This document shows, one piece after another, positions 1 to 6,063 of a stretch of DNA of 7,800 nt; position 1 is the stretch's first letter, and each line of letters begins with the position of its first letter. Under the pieces are notes generated by a model, which was not told the DNA's origin, made no database searches, and saw only the letters and a program-made list of their open reading frames with translations. The stretch is from the NCBI GenBank assembly GCA_020429465.1, contig JAGQLH010000062.1, positions 1 through 7,800 of the forward strand, written 5' to 3'. The position numbers were made by a program, and so were the translations under genes. Source of the stretch: Candidatus Dojkabacteria bacterium (GTDB lineage Bacteria > Patescibacteriota > Dojkabacteria > B142 > WJKM01).

Positions 1-21
1 TTACTTGGCTGTTCAATTTTT

Positions 22-49
22 CCTCCAAAACTAGTGCATAAATAATATA
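22..49 (-). promoter_or_regulatory. Possible minus-strand promoter and ribosome binding site
   Basis: Read on the minus strand, a -10-like TATATT (plus 44-49) is followed by GGAGG (plus 22-26) and, five bases later, a TTG codon (plus 14-16) that opens a frame running off the left edge. This would be the start of a gene divergent from the one at 93. Only five codons are visible. GGAGG could also be coding, because the frame is open upstream through LEEKLNSQV. It is the only strong SD-like sequence near a possible start in the window. Speculative. Confidence 0.25.
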
Positions 50-53
50 CCCA

Positions 54-62
54 TGCTATAAT
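54..62 (+). promoter_or_regulatory. Extended -10 promoter of the small membrane protein gene
   Basis: The sequence TGCTATAAT is a perfect extended -10 element (TGn plus TATAAT). No good -35 hexamer lies 16-18 bases upstream, which fits an extended -10 promoter that does not depend on one. Transcription would start near 69, leaving a leader of about 24 bases before the ATG at 93. Confidence 0.6.
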
Positions 63-92
63 CCTATAGTTATTTTAGTAATAGTACAATAC

Positions 93-296
93 ATGGAAAA
101 AGATCCAAATACAGAACAATCAAAACTTTCAAGATTTCTCCCTAACATTCTTTGTGGTTTACTTGGAACCACCATCGGGGCTGTTGTAGGTATGGAGGCT
201 GGTTTAGGATCAGAACAAGTTTTAATGACTGCTTCTGGGGGAGGTTTATTCGGGCTCATACTACCTGAAATAGTTAGAGGATGGAATGGATGGTAA
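93..296 (+). CDS. Small glycine-rich two-helix membrane protein, unknown function
   Basis: This 67-residue protein belongs to no family I recognise. It has a short hydrophilic, charged N-terminus (residues 1-14) and two hydrophobic segments (about 16-35 and 42-60). The first carries glycines at 22, 25, 29 and 33, giving GxxxG spacing (a glycine-zipper-like pattern). The second has a GGG run at 49-51 and G54. The tail is RGWNGW. The predicted form is a helical hairpin in the cytoplasmic membrane, possibly oligomeric; this is inferred from composition only. An extended -10 promoter lies 30 bases upstream, which supports it being a real gene. There is no Shine-Dalgarno motif before the ATG. The next gene on the same strand is 121 bp away. 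Small glycine-zipper proteins include toxins, pore formers and envelope spacers, and nothing here decides between them. Confidence 0.6.
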   Translation: MEKDPNTEQSKLSRFLPNILCGLLGTTIGAVVGMEAGLGSEQVLMTASGGGLFGLILPEIVRGWNGW

Positions 297-370
297 GTAG
301 AGAACAGCGATCGAAAAGATTGAGATTCTGAAAACAGGTAATAAGCTCCTTAGATTGCTCGACTTTAGTA

Positions 371-415
371 CCTAAATTCATTAGAATTAGATTCATTATA
401 TCTAATAAATTTAGG
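371..415. repeat. 15-bp imperfect inverted repeat abutting the DUF2177 start
   Basis: The left arm CCTAAATTcATTAGA (371-385) and right arm TCTAATaAATTTAGG (401-415) match at 14 of 15 positions, with one C/A mismatch, around a 15-base centre. ATTAGA is directly duplicated (380-385 and 386-391), so either copy could pair with TCTAAT at 401-406. The right arm ends two bases before the ATG at 418. No T-run follows, so it is not an intrinsic terminator. It could be a repressor operator, or, if transcribed, a hairpin blocking initiation. The right arm includes the -10-like TCTAAT. Confidence 0.7.
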
Positions 416-417
416 CT

Positions 418-816
418 ATGAAAATTACTATAGTCCAATACATACTTGCACTTGTTGTATTCCTCATCTGTGATGGGATTTGGCTTGGAGTCGTTGCAAA
501 GGATCTCTACGCAAAGTACTTGGGTCATCTTATGACTGAACAAGTAATTTGGACTTCTGCAATCATCTTTTACCTTCTCTTCACTGCAGGTCTTGTAGTC
601 TTTGTTATCCAACCGCATATCAATGCAACATACCTTACCCTTGGATTATATGCAGCATTTTTTGGCTTAGTTACCTACGCTACATACGATCTTACTAATC
701 TAGCTACACTTAAAGATTGGCCATGGCAGATTGTCTTTATTGATATTATATGGGGTATGAGCATCGCAGTTATTACTGCTGTTCTTACTAAATACCTAAT
801 GCCCCTTATCTCGTGA
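418..816 (+). CDS. DUF2177 family integral membrane protein
   Basis: This 132-residue protein matches the DUF2177 family, small bacterial membrane proteins of unknown biochemical role, and has the usual full length. Four hydrophobic helices are visible (about 5-24, 44-64, 70-89 and 104-125). Family hallmarks are an acidic residue in helix 1 (D19, in CDGIWLG), the block FGLVTYATYDLTNLATLKDW (residues 82-101), and D109 followed by IIWG. Asp in the membrane plus the conserved YDLTN stretch suggests a binding or transport site, but no substrate is known. The stop codon TGA overlaps the GTG start of the EamA-type transporter gene (GTGA), so the two are co-transcribed and probably translationally coupled. 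There is no SD; a long inverted repeat ends two bases before the ATG and may control expression. Confidence 0.9.
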   Translation: MKITIVQYILALVVFLICDGIWLGVVAKDLYAKYLGHLMTEQVIWTSAIIFYLLFTAGLVVFVIQPHINATYLTLGLYAAFFGLVTYATYDLTNLATLKDWPWQIVFIDIIWGMSIAVITAVLTKYLMPLIS

Positions 817-1706
817 ATAAACTAATCTCTCATAAGACATACACTGCTGCCTTCTTAATGTGTATTTCTATCGCATTCTATGGGGTATATACAGGGATTC
901 AAAAGCAGGGATTAGCTATTATTCAAAATCCATTTGAATTCGCTGGTTATACGATGATCTATAGTTCACTCTTTCTATTTGTACCTGCACTTTCTTCAAT
1001 TAAAAAAGAACCTATCGTAGTTACGAAGAAGTTTTTAGCTATACTCGTTACACTATCTCTTACTACACAGTTTATAGCACTTTCTCTCAAATTATTCGCA
1101 TTAACATTCACAACCGCTACAAGCGTAGGAATTGTCTCATCATTTGCTTCAGTTATACTTGCAATTTATGCGGTGATTATTACAAAAGAGTCATTATCAA
1201 AAGGCTTCTGGGGAATTTTGACTTTGATGTGTGTGGGTCTTTTACTTTTTAATACTGAATTCTCGAATGGAGTGAGTTTTACTTTTGGTACTGGAGAATT
1301 ACTTGTGTTTTTATTTATAAATATCACATCAATCAGTAATGCTTTTGTAAAAAATTTTACGAAACACTACCCACCCGCACTCCTCAGTTTTGGAAGGATG
1401 TTTTTCGCAATTCCTGCATTACTCCTCACTGCTTACGTTACACATGGACTTCACCTTGAATACCTATTTAATCCATTTGCAATCGGGGCTGGATTTCTCT
1501 TTGCATTTAGAAACTTGTTTTACTACATGGCGATCAAACTCACAAAACTCTCAAATATTGCGATTATAAATATATTCACTCCTGTTGTAACATTTATATA
1601 CGCTTACATTTTTATTGATGAACGAATTAGTTTTGTCCAAACAATAGGATTTGCATTCATTACGATGGGGGCTTTTCTTCATGTACGGGATAAATATACC
1701 CACTAA
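813..1706 (+). CDS. EamA/DMT superfamily transporter
   Basis: This 297-residue, very hydrophobic protein has the size and ten-helix, two-repeat layout of EamA (DMT superfamily) transporters. The first half is about residues 11-147 and the second about 160-290. Each half ends with the typical pattern of a conserved acidic residue after a helix, then a final helix pair: TKESLSKGFWGILTL at 124-138 and IDERISFVQTIGF at 268-280. Family members export or import metabolites such as amino acids, nucleosides or purines; the substrate cannot be read from sequence. The GTG start at 813 overlaps the preceding TGA by three bases, which fixes the start and shows operon structure with the DUF2177 gene. No terminator hairpin is evident downstream. 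Confidence 0.88.
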   Translation: MNKLISHKTYTAAFLMCISIAFYGVYTGIQKQGLAIIQNPFEFAGYTMIYSSLFLFVPALSSIKKEPIVVTKKFLAILVTLSLTTQFIALSLKLFALTFTTATSVGIVSSFASVILAIYAVIITKESLSKGFWGILTLMCVGLLLFNTEFSNGVSFTFGTGELLVFLFINITSISNAFVKNFTKHYPPALLSFGRMFFAIPALLLTAYVTHGLHLEYLFNPFAIGAGFLFAFRNLFYYMAIKLTKLSNIAIINIFTPVVTFIYAYIFIDERISFVQTIGFAFITMGAFLHVRDKYTH

Positions 1707-1710
1707 CAAG

Positions 1711-1847
1711 CTACTCTAGTTCTTCATTAATTCTAGCCAGAATACCCTCTACTCCCTCTTCTTTATGTATCTTCAGGATTAATTACTCAAAATACTGTTC
1801 AATGTTAATAGGTTTAATTCCTAATAACTAATTATATCTTTACTCAT
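1711..1847 (-). pseudogene. Possible decayed small gene (about 45 codons)
   Basis: Reading the minus strand from an ATG at 1847 gives MSKDIIS, then one base shift is needed to continue as LLGIKPINIEQYFE. An in-frame TAA follows, and the same frame runs on as LILKIHKEEG and then ILARINEELE before a TAG at 1711-1713. The pieces look like one amphipathic, charged small protein, broken by one frameshift and one nonsense codon. A promoter-like TTGAGA, 17 bases, TTAAAT lies just upstream on the minus strand. It converges on the transporter gene that ends at 1706. No homologue is recognised. Chance is possible because the tract is short and AT-rich. It accounts for much of the 226-bp gap before 1933. 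Confidence 0.35.
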
Positions 1848-1898
1848 TTGAATTAATACTTTTATTTAAGGTTCATAACCCTCAACTCTCAAAATGTA

Positions 1899-1927
1899 TC
1901 GACAAATTACTAGATAAAAACTATACT
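1899..1927 (+). promoter_or_regulatory. Sigma-70-type promoter predicting a leaderless mRNA
   Basis: TCGACA (1899-1904, five of six matches to TTGACA) and TATACT (1922-1927, five of six matches to TATAAT) are separated by exactly 17 bases. Transcription would start about seven bases after the -10 element, at 1933-1934, which is the A or T of the ATG at 1933. The transcript would therefore have no 5' leader. Confidence 0.65.
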
Positions 1928-1932
1928 TAATC

Positions 1933-2526
1933 ATGGATTACAAAAATAATGCTACAACCCAATTATTGCTTGTTTTTATTATTACCTGCCTCTTTTCTGG
2001 AATTCTTTATTTGTTTAAAGATTCAAATACTTCAGAAGATATATCACAACCGGCATTATCCGAGTGTCTCATAACACTCAATGCAAATGGAGAATCAGCC
2101 CCCCTATCTACTGTCGAATCAATTCAAATCAAAAATGTAGGCGATGATAACTATACTATTGTAGAACGAACAGACCTTGGCTATAGTGACCTTCTTCTTA
2201 AAGACAATGAAAATCACTATGCACTTAATGCCAAATACGTCGGTTATCTTCGTAAAAAAGATGGAGAATATATAGGAAAAGTAATGAATTATTTCGATGA
2301 AGAGATTCTATTTGAAGACCTTATGCAAGTAGGAGCTATCAAAACATTTATGCATTTAGACTCAACTATTTGCTATACAGGAGATGAGTCTCAAGAAGTA
2401 GGAGATGAAATATATGTTTATCGTGTTACTCATAACTACTGCACCAATAAATGCACCTCGGATACCTACGAATTACGCTTTATTAGCAATATTTTAGGTG
2501 AATTTCATACAATCGGAGCTATTTAA
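1933..2526 (+). CDS. Membrane-anchored extracellular protein, unknown family
   Basis: This 197-residue protein has a short N-terminus, one hydrophobic segment (about residues 10-28) and a hydrophilic remainder expected outside the cell; it is either a type II anchor or an uncleaved signal. The exterior part is acidic and rich in beta-type residues. It has cysteines at 45, 147, 170 and 174, the last two as CTNKC, which may form disulfides after export. I do not recognise a domain. The start is supported by a promoter whose predicted transcription start coincides with the ATG. The C-terminal end is tight against the next promoter, since TATAAT at 2530 begins four bases after the stop. It neighbours two other exported proteins (3066 and 3649), suggesting an envelope role, but that rests on context alone. 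Confidence 0.75.
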   Translation: MDYKNNATTQLLLVFIITCLFSGILYLFKDSNTSEDISQPALSECLITLNANGESAPLSTVESIQIKNVGDDNYTIVERTDLGYSDLLLKDNENHYALNAKYVGYLRKKDGEYIGKVMNYFDEEILFEDLMQVGAIKTFMHLDSTICYTGDESQEVGDEIYVYRVTHNYCTNKCTSDTYELRFISNILGEFHTIGAI

Positions 2527-2535
2527 TGGTATAAT
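2527..2535 (+). promoter_or_regulatory. Extended -10 promoter of the RRM gene
   Basis: TGGTATAAT directly follows the TAA stop of the preceding gene and is a perfect extended -10 element. No good -35 hexamer is seen. Transcription would begin near 2541-2542, leaving a leader of about 100 bases before the GTG at 2642. A second -10-like TATATT at 2622-2627, with TTGTCA at 2597-2602 (19-base spacer), is a weaker alternative. Confidence 0.6.
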
Positions 2536-2539
2536 TGTA

Positions 2540-2641
2540 TTGCTAGAACAGTTGCGAAACCTCATAGATACTTCTCTTTAGAGTTAGCAAATTTCCTTGT
2601 CATAGCAACCATAGTACTTTATATATTAGGAAAACTATACT
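2540..2641 (+). promoter_or_regulatory. Structured 5' leader of the RRM gene
   Basis: The leader begins with TTGCTA (2540-2545), which is complementary to two copies of TAGCAA (2585-2590 and 2603-2608), so two mutually exclusive pairings are possible. The nearer one can be extended by AAC/GTT across a two-base bulge. A small CTC/GAG hairpin (2574-2583) sits inside. The leader ends with TTAGGA (2626-2631), a moderate ribosome binding site 10 bases before the GTG. Long leaders are known for cold-induced RNA-binding protein genes; a regulatory role here is inferred. Confidence 0.4.
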
Positions 2642-2893
2642 GTGGGTAATAAATTGTTCGTAGGTAACCTTTCATGGGATACTACAAATGACTCACTTCG
2701 CGATTTTTTTGCGCAAATTGGTGATGTCGAAGATGCTGTTGTAATTATGGATAAATTCAAAAACCGATCAAAAGGTTTTGGATTCGTAACAATGGCAAAC
2801 GCAGAAGATGCTGCGAAAGCAATGGAAATGCTTGAAGGTAAAGAACTTGACGGACGAGAAATCCGAATTTCTGAAGCACGACCTCGAGAATAA
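2642..2893 (+). CDS. Single-RRM RNA-binding protein
   Basis: This 83-residue protein is essentially one RNA recognition motif. RNP2 is LFVGNL (residues 5-10) and RNP1 is KGFGFVTM (44-51), with the aromatic side chains F6, F46 and F48 positioned to stack on single-stranded RNA. The last RNP1 position is Met rather than the usual Phe or Tyr. The beta-alpha-beta-beta-alpha-beta order is intact, and the closing GREIRISEARPRE tail matches bacterial Rbp proteins. Unlike many of these it has no glycine-rich tail. Relatives in cyanobacteria and other bacteria are cytoplasmic RNA-binding proteins, some cold-induced. The GTG start is chosen because it puts KLFVGNL at the normal distance from the N-terminus. 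The gene has its own promoter and a terminator, so it is probably monocistronic. Confidence 0.92.
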   Translation: MGNKLFVGNLSWDTTNDSLRDFFAQIGDVEDAVVIMDKFKNRSKGFGFVTMANAEDAAKAMEMLEGKELDGREIRISEARPRE

Positions 2894-2917
2894 TCGTTAC
2901 ACTTCAAAATGTTTCTT

Positions 2918-2946
2918 AAACCCTCAGCTTTATGCTGAGGGTTTTT
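2918..2946 (+). terminator. Intrinsic terminator of the RRM gene
   Basis: A perfect 11-bp stem (AAACCCTCAGC at 2918-2928 with GCTGAGGGTTT at 2934-2944) surrounds the five-base loop TTTAT and runs into a T-tract at 2942-2946. It lies 25 bases after the RRM stop codon. Confidence 0.92.
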
Positions 2947-3014
2947 ACTTCTTCCCCTCAAAAATCCTTCCCCTGATTGATTATCGCAATGGCTATTATA
3001 GACACCATATAAAA

Positions 3015-3023
3015 TGGTACACT
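3015..3023 (+). promoter_or_regulatory. Candidate extended -10 promoter of the DUF4352 gene
   Basis: TGGTACACT has the TGn extension and a four-of-six match to TATAAT. TTATAG (2996-3001) is a poor -35 element at a 16-base spacing. A promoter is expected between the terminator at 2946 and the ATG at 3066, and this is the best candidate. It predicts a leader of about 36 bases. Confidence 0.4.
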
Positions 3024-3065
3024 GTGTTAGGTGAGTTTTATATCTAAGAGATAGAAAGACCAACT

Positions 3066-3623
3066 ATGCACAAAAGTGGCTCAAAGAAAAATTGGCTATT
3101 AGTACTGATTGGAATCCCCTTTTTATGTATGCTTTGTGTGATTTGTACTGCTATATTCTTAATGATTATAAGTGCGAACTCAGAACCTCCAAGAACCCCT
3201 ACTTCAAATGAAATTCAACCAACCCCCATAGTTACACCTAATGATTTTTACTCAATTGGCCAAACAACACAAATTAATGGTCACGCTATAACTGTCCATG
3301 CCGTAGATAATTCAGTTGCTCTAACAAATGATACATTACAACCAGGGATAAAATCATATGCAGTTGAAGTTTCGATAACAAACACAGAAAACACTCCATT
3401 TACACCAACAACTTCTCACTTCCAATTATTTGATGAGAAAGGTTATACCTATATCCCGTCAACTACTATACCTAAAAAGCCTGATTTCATTTCACGAACA
3501 CTCGATGAAGGCGATACTGTTCGAGGGTGGCTCACCTTCGAAGTTCAGCAAGATTCAGACTCTTACACACTAACCTATAAGCCCGACTTAGTACAAAGTG
3601 AGATTATTTCCTTTGTACTTTAA
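3066..3623 (+). CDS. Membrane-anchored DUF4352 protein
   Basis: This 185-residue protein has a positively charged N-terminus (K3, K7, K8), one long hydrophobic segment (residues 10-36), a Pro/Thr-rich linker (40-60) and a C-terminal domain (about 62-183) with the DUF4352 pattern. That pattern includes an opening IGQTTQINGHAITVHAV, the strand KSYAVEVSITNTENTPF, LFDEKGYTY, and TLDEGDTVRGWLTFEV before the last strands. DUF4352 is an immunoglobulin-like beta-sandwich found in many secreted or anchored bacterial proteins, with no assigned catalytic function. Three cysteines (21, 24, 27) lie inside the hydrophobic segment. No lipobox followed by a clear cleavage site is evident, so a transmembrane anchor is preferred to a lipoprotein. 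No clear SD precedes the ATG. The SLH gene starts 25 bp downstream and is probably co-transcribed. Confidence 0.85.
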   Translation: MHKSGSKKNWLLVLIGIPFLCMLCVICTAIFLMIISANSEPPRTPTSNEIQPTPIVTPNDFYSIGQTTQINGHAITVHAVDNSVALTNDTLQPGIKSYAVEVSITNTENTPFTPTTSHFQLFDEKGYTYIPSTTIPKKPDFISRTLDEGDTVRGWLTFEVQQDSDSYTLTYKPDLVQSEIISFVL

Positions 3624-3648
3624 ATAATTTATTTTTCTATTTACTCAC

Positions 3649-4977
3649 ATGTACGCACAAAAACTTGCCCGGTATGTTGCAACGGGTTCAATAATTTCAG
3701 CAACACTATTTTCTTACGTACCATCTATATTTGCTACAAATTCGAACGATGAGCCAGCTTCATCAACTATCAATTCTATTGAATTATCTCTCAATTCAGA
3801 TAGTACTAAACTTGAATGGGACGTAGATGGAGATGCAAACTCAGGATACAAAGTAGTTTACTCCATGGAAGAAAACCCAGAATATCCACCACTAGAAGGT
3901 GGACATGCACACTATACCGACGATGAGTATTTTAAACTTGAGAAATTAGGTACACCAGAAGGTGAAGGCAGTTATTATGTTCGTGTATGTGAATATCTAG
4001 GAGCATCTACCTGTGGAACTTACAGTAATCAATTAGAAGTAACATTAGAACAAGAAGATGATGACAGCGATAATGATCTTACTTCAACTATTGAGTCAAT
4101 TGTTTTAGTGGTTGGCGAAGAAGATTATACTGTTGAATGGGAAATCACAGGAGAAAATCAAGAGGGTGTAAAAGTTGTATTCTCAATGAATGAAGATCCT
4201 ACTTACGAACCTCGAGAAGGTGATATGGCTATTTACATAGATGACGAAGATACCAATTCAGTAAAACTTAAAGGGTTCTCAGGCGAAGGTACTTACTATG
4301 TTCGAGTATGTGAATATCTCAAATCAAGCGAATGTGGTACGTATAGTAACCAAGTTACAGTAGACTTACCAAACGATGATGGAAAAGGGAAAGATAACAA
4401 TGCAAACCACTGCGAATTTGACGATGTAGATTCAGAACATACACTCTGTAAACACTTAAAACATGCTTTCGCAAAAGGGATTGTAAAACCAAACGATAAA
4501 TTCAACCCTGAACTAGAAATTACTCGGGGAGAGCTTGCTTCAATAGTTGTTAGAGCATTTGAAATTGAAGCAAACACAGAAGGAGATCTCTTTGATGATG
4601 TACCAGAAGACTATACTCATTTTGAATCAATCATGACACTCAAAAACTTAGATGTTGTTAAAGGAAGCCACAACCTCTATAAACCAGATGAACCAACAAC
4701 ACGTGGTCAAGTGGTAAGGATTATTAAAAGAACTGTCGAAATGCTAAATCTTGATGATTTTTCACGAGATAATGAAGAAGTAGATGTAATATTCAAAGAT
4801 GCAGGGATCGAACGACATACATTTGCTCACGATATTGCAGATCTAATTGCAGCATCTAAAGAACTTGACGAACCAATCATCAATGGATATCCTGATGGAA
4901 CATTCAAAGCAGATAAGAATGTTAACCGTATCGAGGCTGTTGCATTTATTGATAGAGCCCTAGCATTCAAGAACTAA
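3649..4977 (+). CDS. Secreted SLH-domain surface protein with duplicated beta-rich domain
   Basis: This 442-residue protein begins with a signal peptide: K5 and R8, a hydrophobic core to about residue 28, and likely cleavage after A29 (SIFA/TNSN). Two homologous domains follow (39-145 and 146-252), exactly 107 residues apart. They share STI(N/E)SI at the start and VRVCEYL...CGTYSNQ near the end, with cysteines at 114/122 and 221/229 that could form one disulfide per domain. Their strand pattern suggests an Ig or fibronectin-III-like fold, but I cannot name the family. Residues about 255-441 form three S-layer homology motifs, marked by TRGE (292), TRGQ (351) and NRIE (426) in place of the canonical TRAE. 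SLH motifs bind secondary cell wall polymers, so the protein should sit on the surface. It is strongly acidic throughout. It follows the DUF4352 gene closely and ends at a strong terminator. Confidence 0.9.
   Translation: MYAQKLARYVATGSIISATLFSYVPSIFATNSNDEPASSTINSIELSLNSDSTKLEWDVDGDANSGYKVVYSMEENPEYPPLEGGHAHYTDDEYFKLEKLGTPEGEGSYYVRVCEYLGASTCGTYSNQLEVTLEQEDDDSDNDLTSTIESIVLVVGEEDYTVEWEITGENQEGVKVVFSMNEDPTYEPREGDMAIYIDDEDTNSVKLKGFSGEGTYYVRVCEYLKSSECGTYSNQVTVDLPNDDGKGKDNNANHCEFDDVDSEHTLCKHLKHAFAKGIVKPNDKFNPELEITRGELASIVVRAFEIEANTEGDLFDDVPEDYTHFESIMTLKNLDVVKGSHNLYKPDEPTTRGQVVRIIKRTVEMLNLDDFSRDNEEVDVIFKDAGIERHTFAHDIADLIAASKELDEPIINGYPDGTFKADKNVNRIEAVAFIDRALAFKN
3763..4404 (+). repeat. Tandem 321-bp coding duplication
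   Basis: Two in-frame units (3763-4083 and 4084-4404) encode the duplicated domains of the SLH protein at an exact 107-codon offset. Protein similarity is clear, strongest at residues 111-128 versus 218-235. The DNA has diverged at many silent positions, so the duplication is old and not a recent slippage event. Confidence 0.8.
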
Positions 4978-4994
4978 AAACTCTTTACTGTAAC

Positions 4995-5033
4995 AAAAAT
5001 CCAGCTGTAGACATTGTTCCAGCTGGATTTTTT
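4995..5033 (+). terminator. Intrinsic terminator of the DUF4352-SLH unit
   Basis: A perfect 13-bp stem (AAAAATCCAGCTG at 4995-5007 with CAGCTGGATTTTT at 5020-5032) encloses a 12-base loop and ends in a T-tract (5028-5033). The flanking A-run makes it potentially bidirectional, but no minus-strand gene abuts it. Confidence 0.9.
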
Positions 5034-5047
5034 ATTGAGAGAACCCC

Positions 5048-5077
5048 TTGAAGTATGAGATAGTTAAGCACTATACT
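5048..5077 (+). promoter_or_regulatory. Promoter of the yhaM-nnr operon
   Basis: TTGAAG (5048-5053) and TATACT (5072-5077) are separated by 18 bases, giving a start near 5084 and a leader of about 30 bases. A weaker overlapping pair, TTGAAC (5078-5083) and TATATC (5102-5107), also 18 bases apart, would start transcription at the ATG itself. The small inverted repeat AACT-GATATT-AGTT (5081-5094) lies between them. Confidence 0.55.
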
Positions 5078-5113
5078 TTGAACTGATATTAGTTAGAATT
5101 TTATATCTTCAAC

Positions 5114-6058
5114 ATGAAAAAAACATATATAAAGGAACTAGAAACAAACCAGGATATTGAACAATCGCAATTTGCTTTAATGTCGTTTAAGAAAAATACA
5201 ACCAAATCCGGGAGTACCTATTATCGTCTCGAATTAGCTGATAAAACGGGGGGTATCTCAGGAAATATTTGGGAGAATAACATTCCAAACATAGAGCTTA
5301 CCGCTTTAGAGAATGGATCTATCGTAGAATTATGGGGAAAAATTGAAGAATTCAAAGGTACAAAACAAGTAAATATTCTCTCACTCAAGAAAGCAGAAGA
5401 ATATGAGATGGGTGATTTCGTACAAGTATCTGATCGTGATCCAGAAGAAATGTGGAAGGAAGTTGAGAAACACATTGAATCGATTGAAAATACAGATTTA
5501 AAAGAATTAGTAACTGATATTTTTTCTAATCCGGAAGTACGCGAACAGTATATTTCACATCCTGCAGCTACAGGAATGCATCATGCATTTCGACATGGAT
5601 TGCTAGAACATGTTTTGGAGATGCTAGATATGGCAGATGTAATTGCGAAATTCTATCCTGAGGCTGACATGTCATTAGTTAAGGCTGGTGCTATCCTTCA
5701 TGATATTGGAAAACTTGATGAAATTGCTGATAATGGAACCACCTATGACCGTCCAAAGGAAGGAAAATTACTTGGTCACATAATGCAGGGATATGAAATG
5801 CTTATTCGAACAATCCCTGATGATTTCCCAGAGGAATTAGCACTAAAACTCAAACATATCATCCTCTCACATCATGGAATACTAGAATATGGTAGTCCTG
5901 TTGTACCAAAAACACTTGAGGCAATCATTGTTCACCAACTCGACGATTCATCAGCAAAAATAAGAACATATCAAAAAATAATCCGACTTAATAGTGAGAC
6001 AGAGGAAGAGTTTAGTCGACGAGATTTCTTACTTGGTACAGATATTTACCTTCGATAG
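5114..6058 (+). CDS. yhaM: YhaM-type 3'-5' exoribonuclease (OB-fold plus HD domain)
   Basis: The 314-residue length equals that usual for YhaM of Firmicutes. An N-terminal OB-fold (about residues 14-92) binds nucleic acid: strands YYRLELADKTGGISGNIW and GSIVELWGKIEEFKG are typical. An HD-superfamily domain follows (about 155-285), with metal ligands H161 in FRHGLLEH, H196-D197 in ILHDIGK, H222 in GHIMQG, H253-H254 in LSHHG and D277 in HQLDD. In characterised relatives this enzyme, acting in the cytoplasm, degrades RNA and single-stranded DNA from the 3' end in a manganese-dependent way and trims mRNA ends. All expected metal-binding motifs are present, so it should be active. No SD precedes the ATG. 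The NAD(P)HX repair gene begins 5 bp after its stop, so the two share a transcript. A metal-dependent HD hydrolase of other specificity is a less likely alternative. Confidence 0.9.
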   Translation: MKKTYIKELETNQDIEQSQFALMSFKKNTTKSGSTYYRLELADKTGGISGNIWENNIPNIELTALENGSIVELWGKIEEFKGTKQVNILSLKKAEEYEMGDFVQVSDRDPEEMWKEVEKHIESIENTDLKELVTDIFSNPEVREQYISHPAATGMHHAFRHGLLEHVLEMLDMADVIAKFYPEADMSLVKAGAILHDIGKLDEIADNGTTYDRPKEGKLLGHIMQGYEMLIRTIPDDFPEELALKLKHIILSHHGILEYGSPVVPKTLEAIIVHQLDDSSAKIRTYQKIIRLNSETEEEFSRRDFLLGTDIYLR

Positions 6059-6063
6059 CTAGT

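Noticed and set aside
371..415. Inverted repeat as an intrinsic terminator of the first gene
   Set aside because: The stem is AT-rich with a 15-base loop, and no T-run follows the right arm.
274..618. 114-codon open frame on the minus strand
   Set aside because: It is antisense to the well-supported DUF2177 gene and has no start signal or recognisable domain. A TATAAT at plus 395-400 (minus strand) lies inside the frame, not upstream of it.
814..816. Recoded UGA (Gly or Trp) as in some Patescibacteria
   Set aside because: No gene has an in-frame TGA, and the single TGA here works as a normal stop overlapping the GTG of the next gene.
2636..2641. TATACT as the -10 element of the RRM gene
   Set aside because: It directly abuts the GTG start, so transcription would begin inside the coding sequence and lose the start codon.
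2635..3063. 142-codon open frame on the minus strand
   Set aside because: It lies antisense to the clear RRM gene, runs through its terminator, and its product has no plausible domain.
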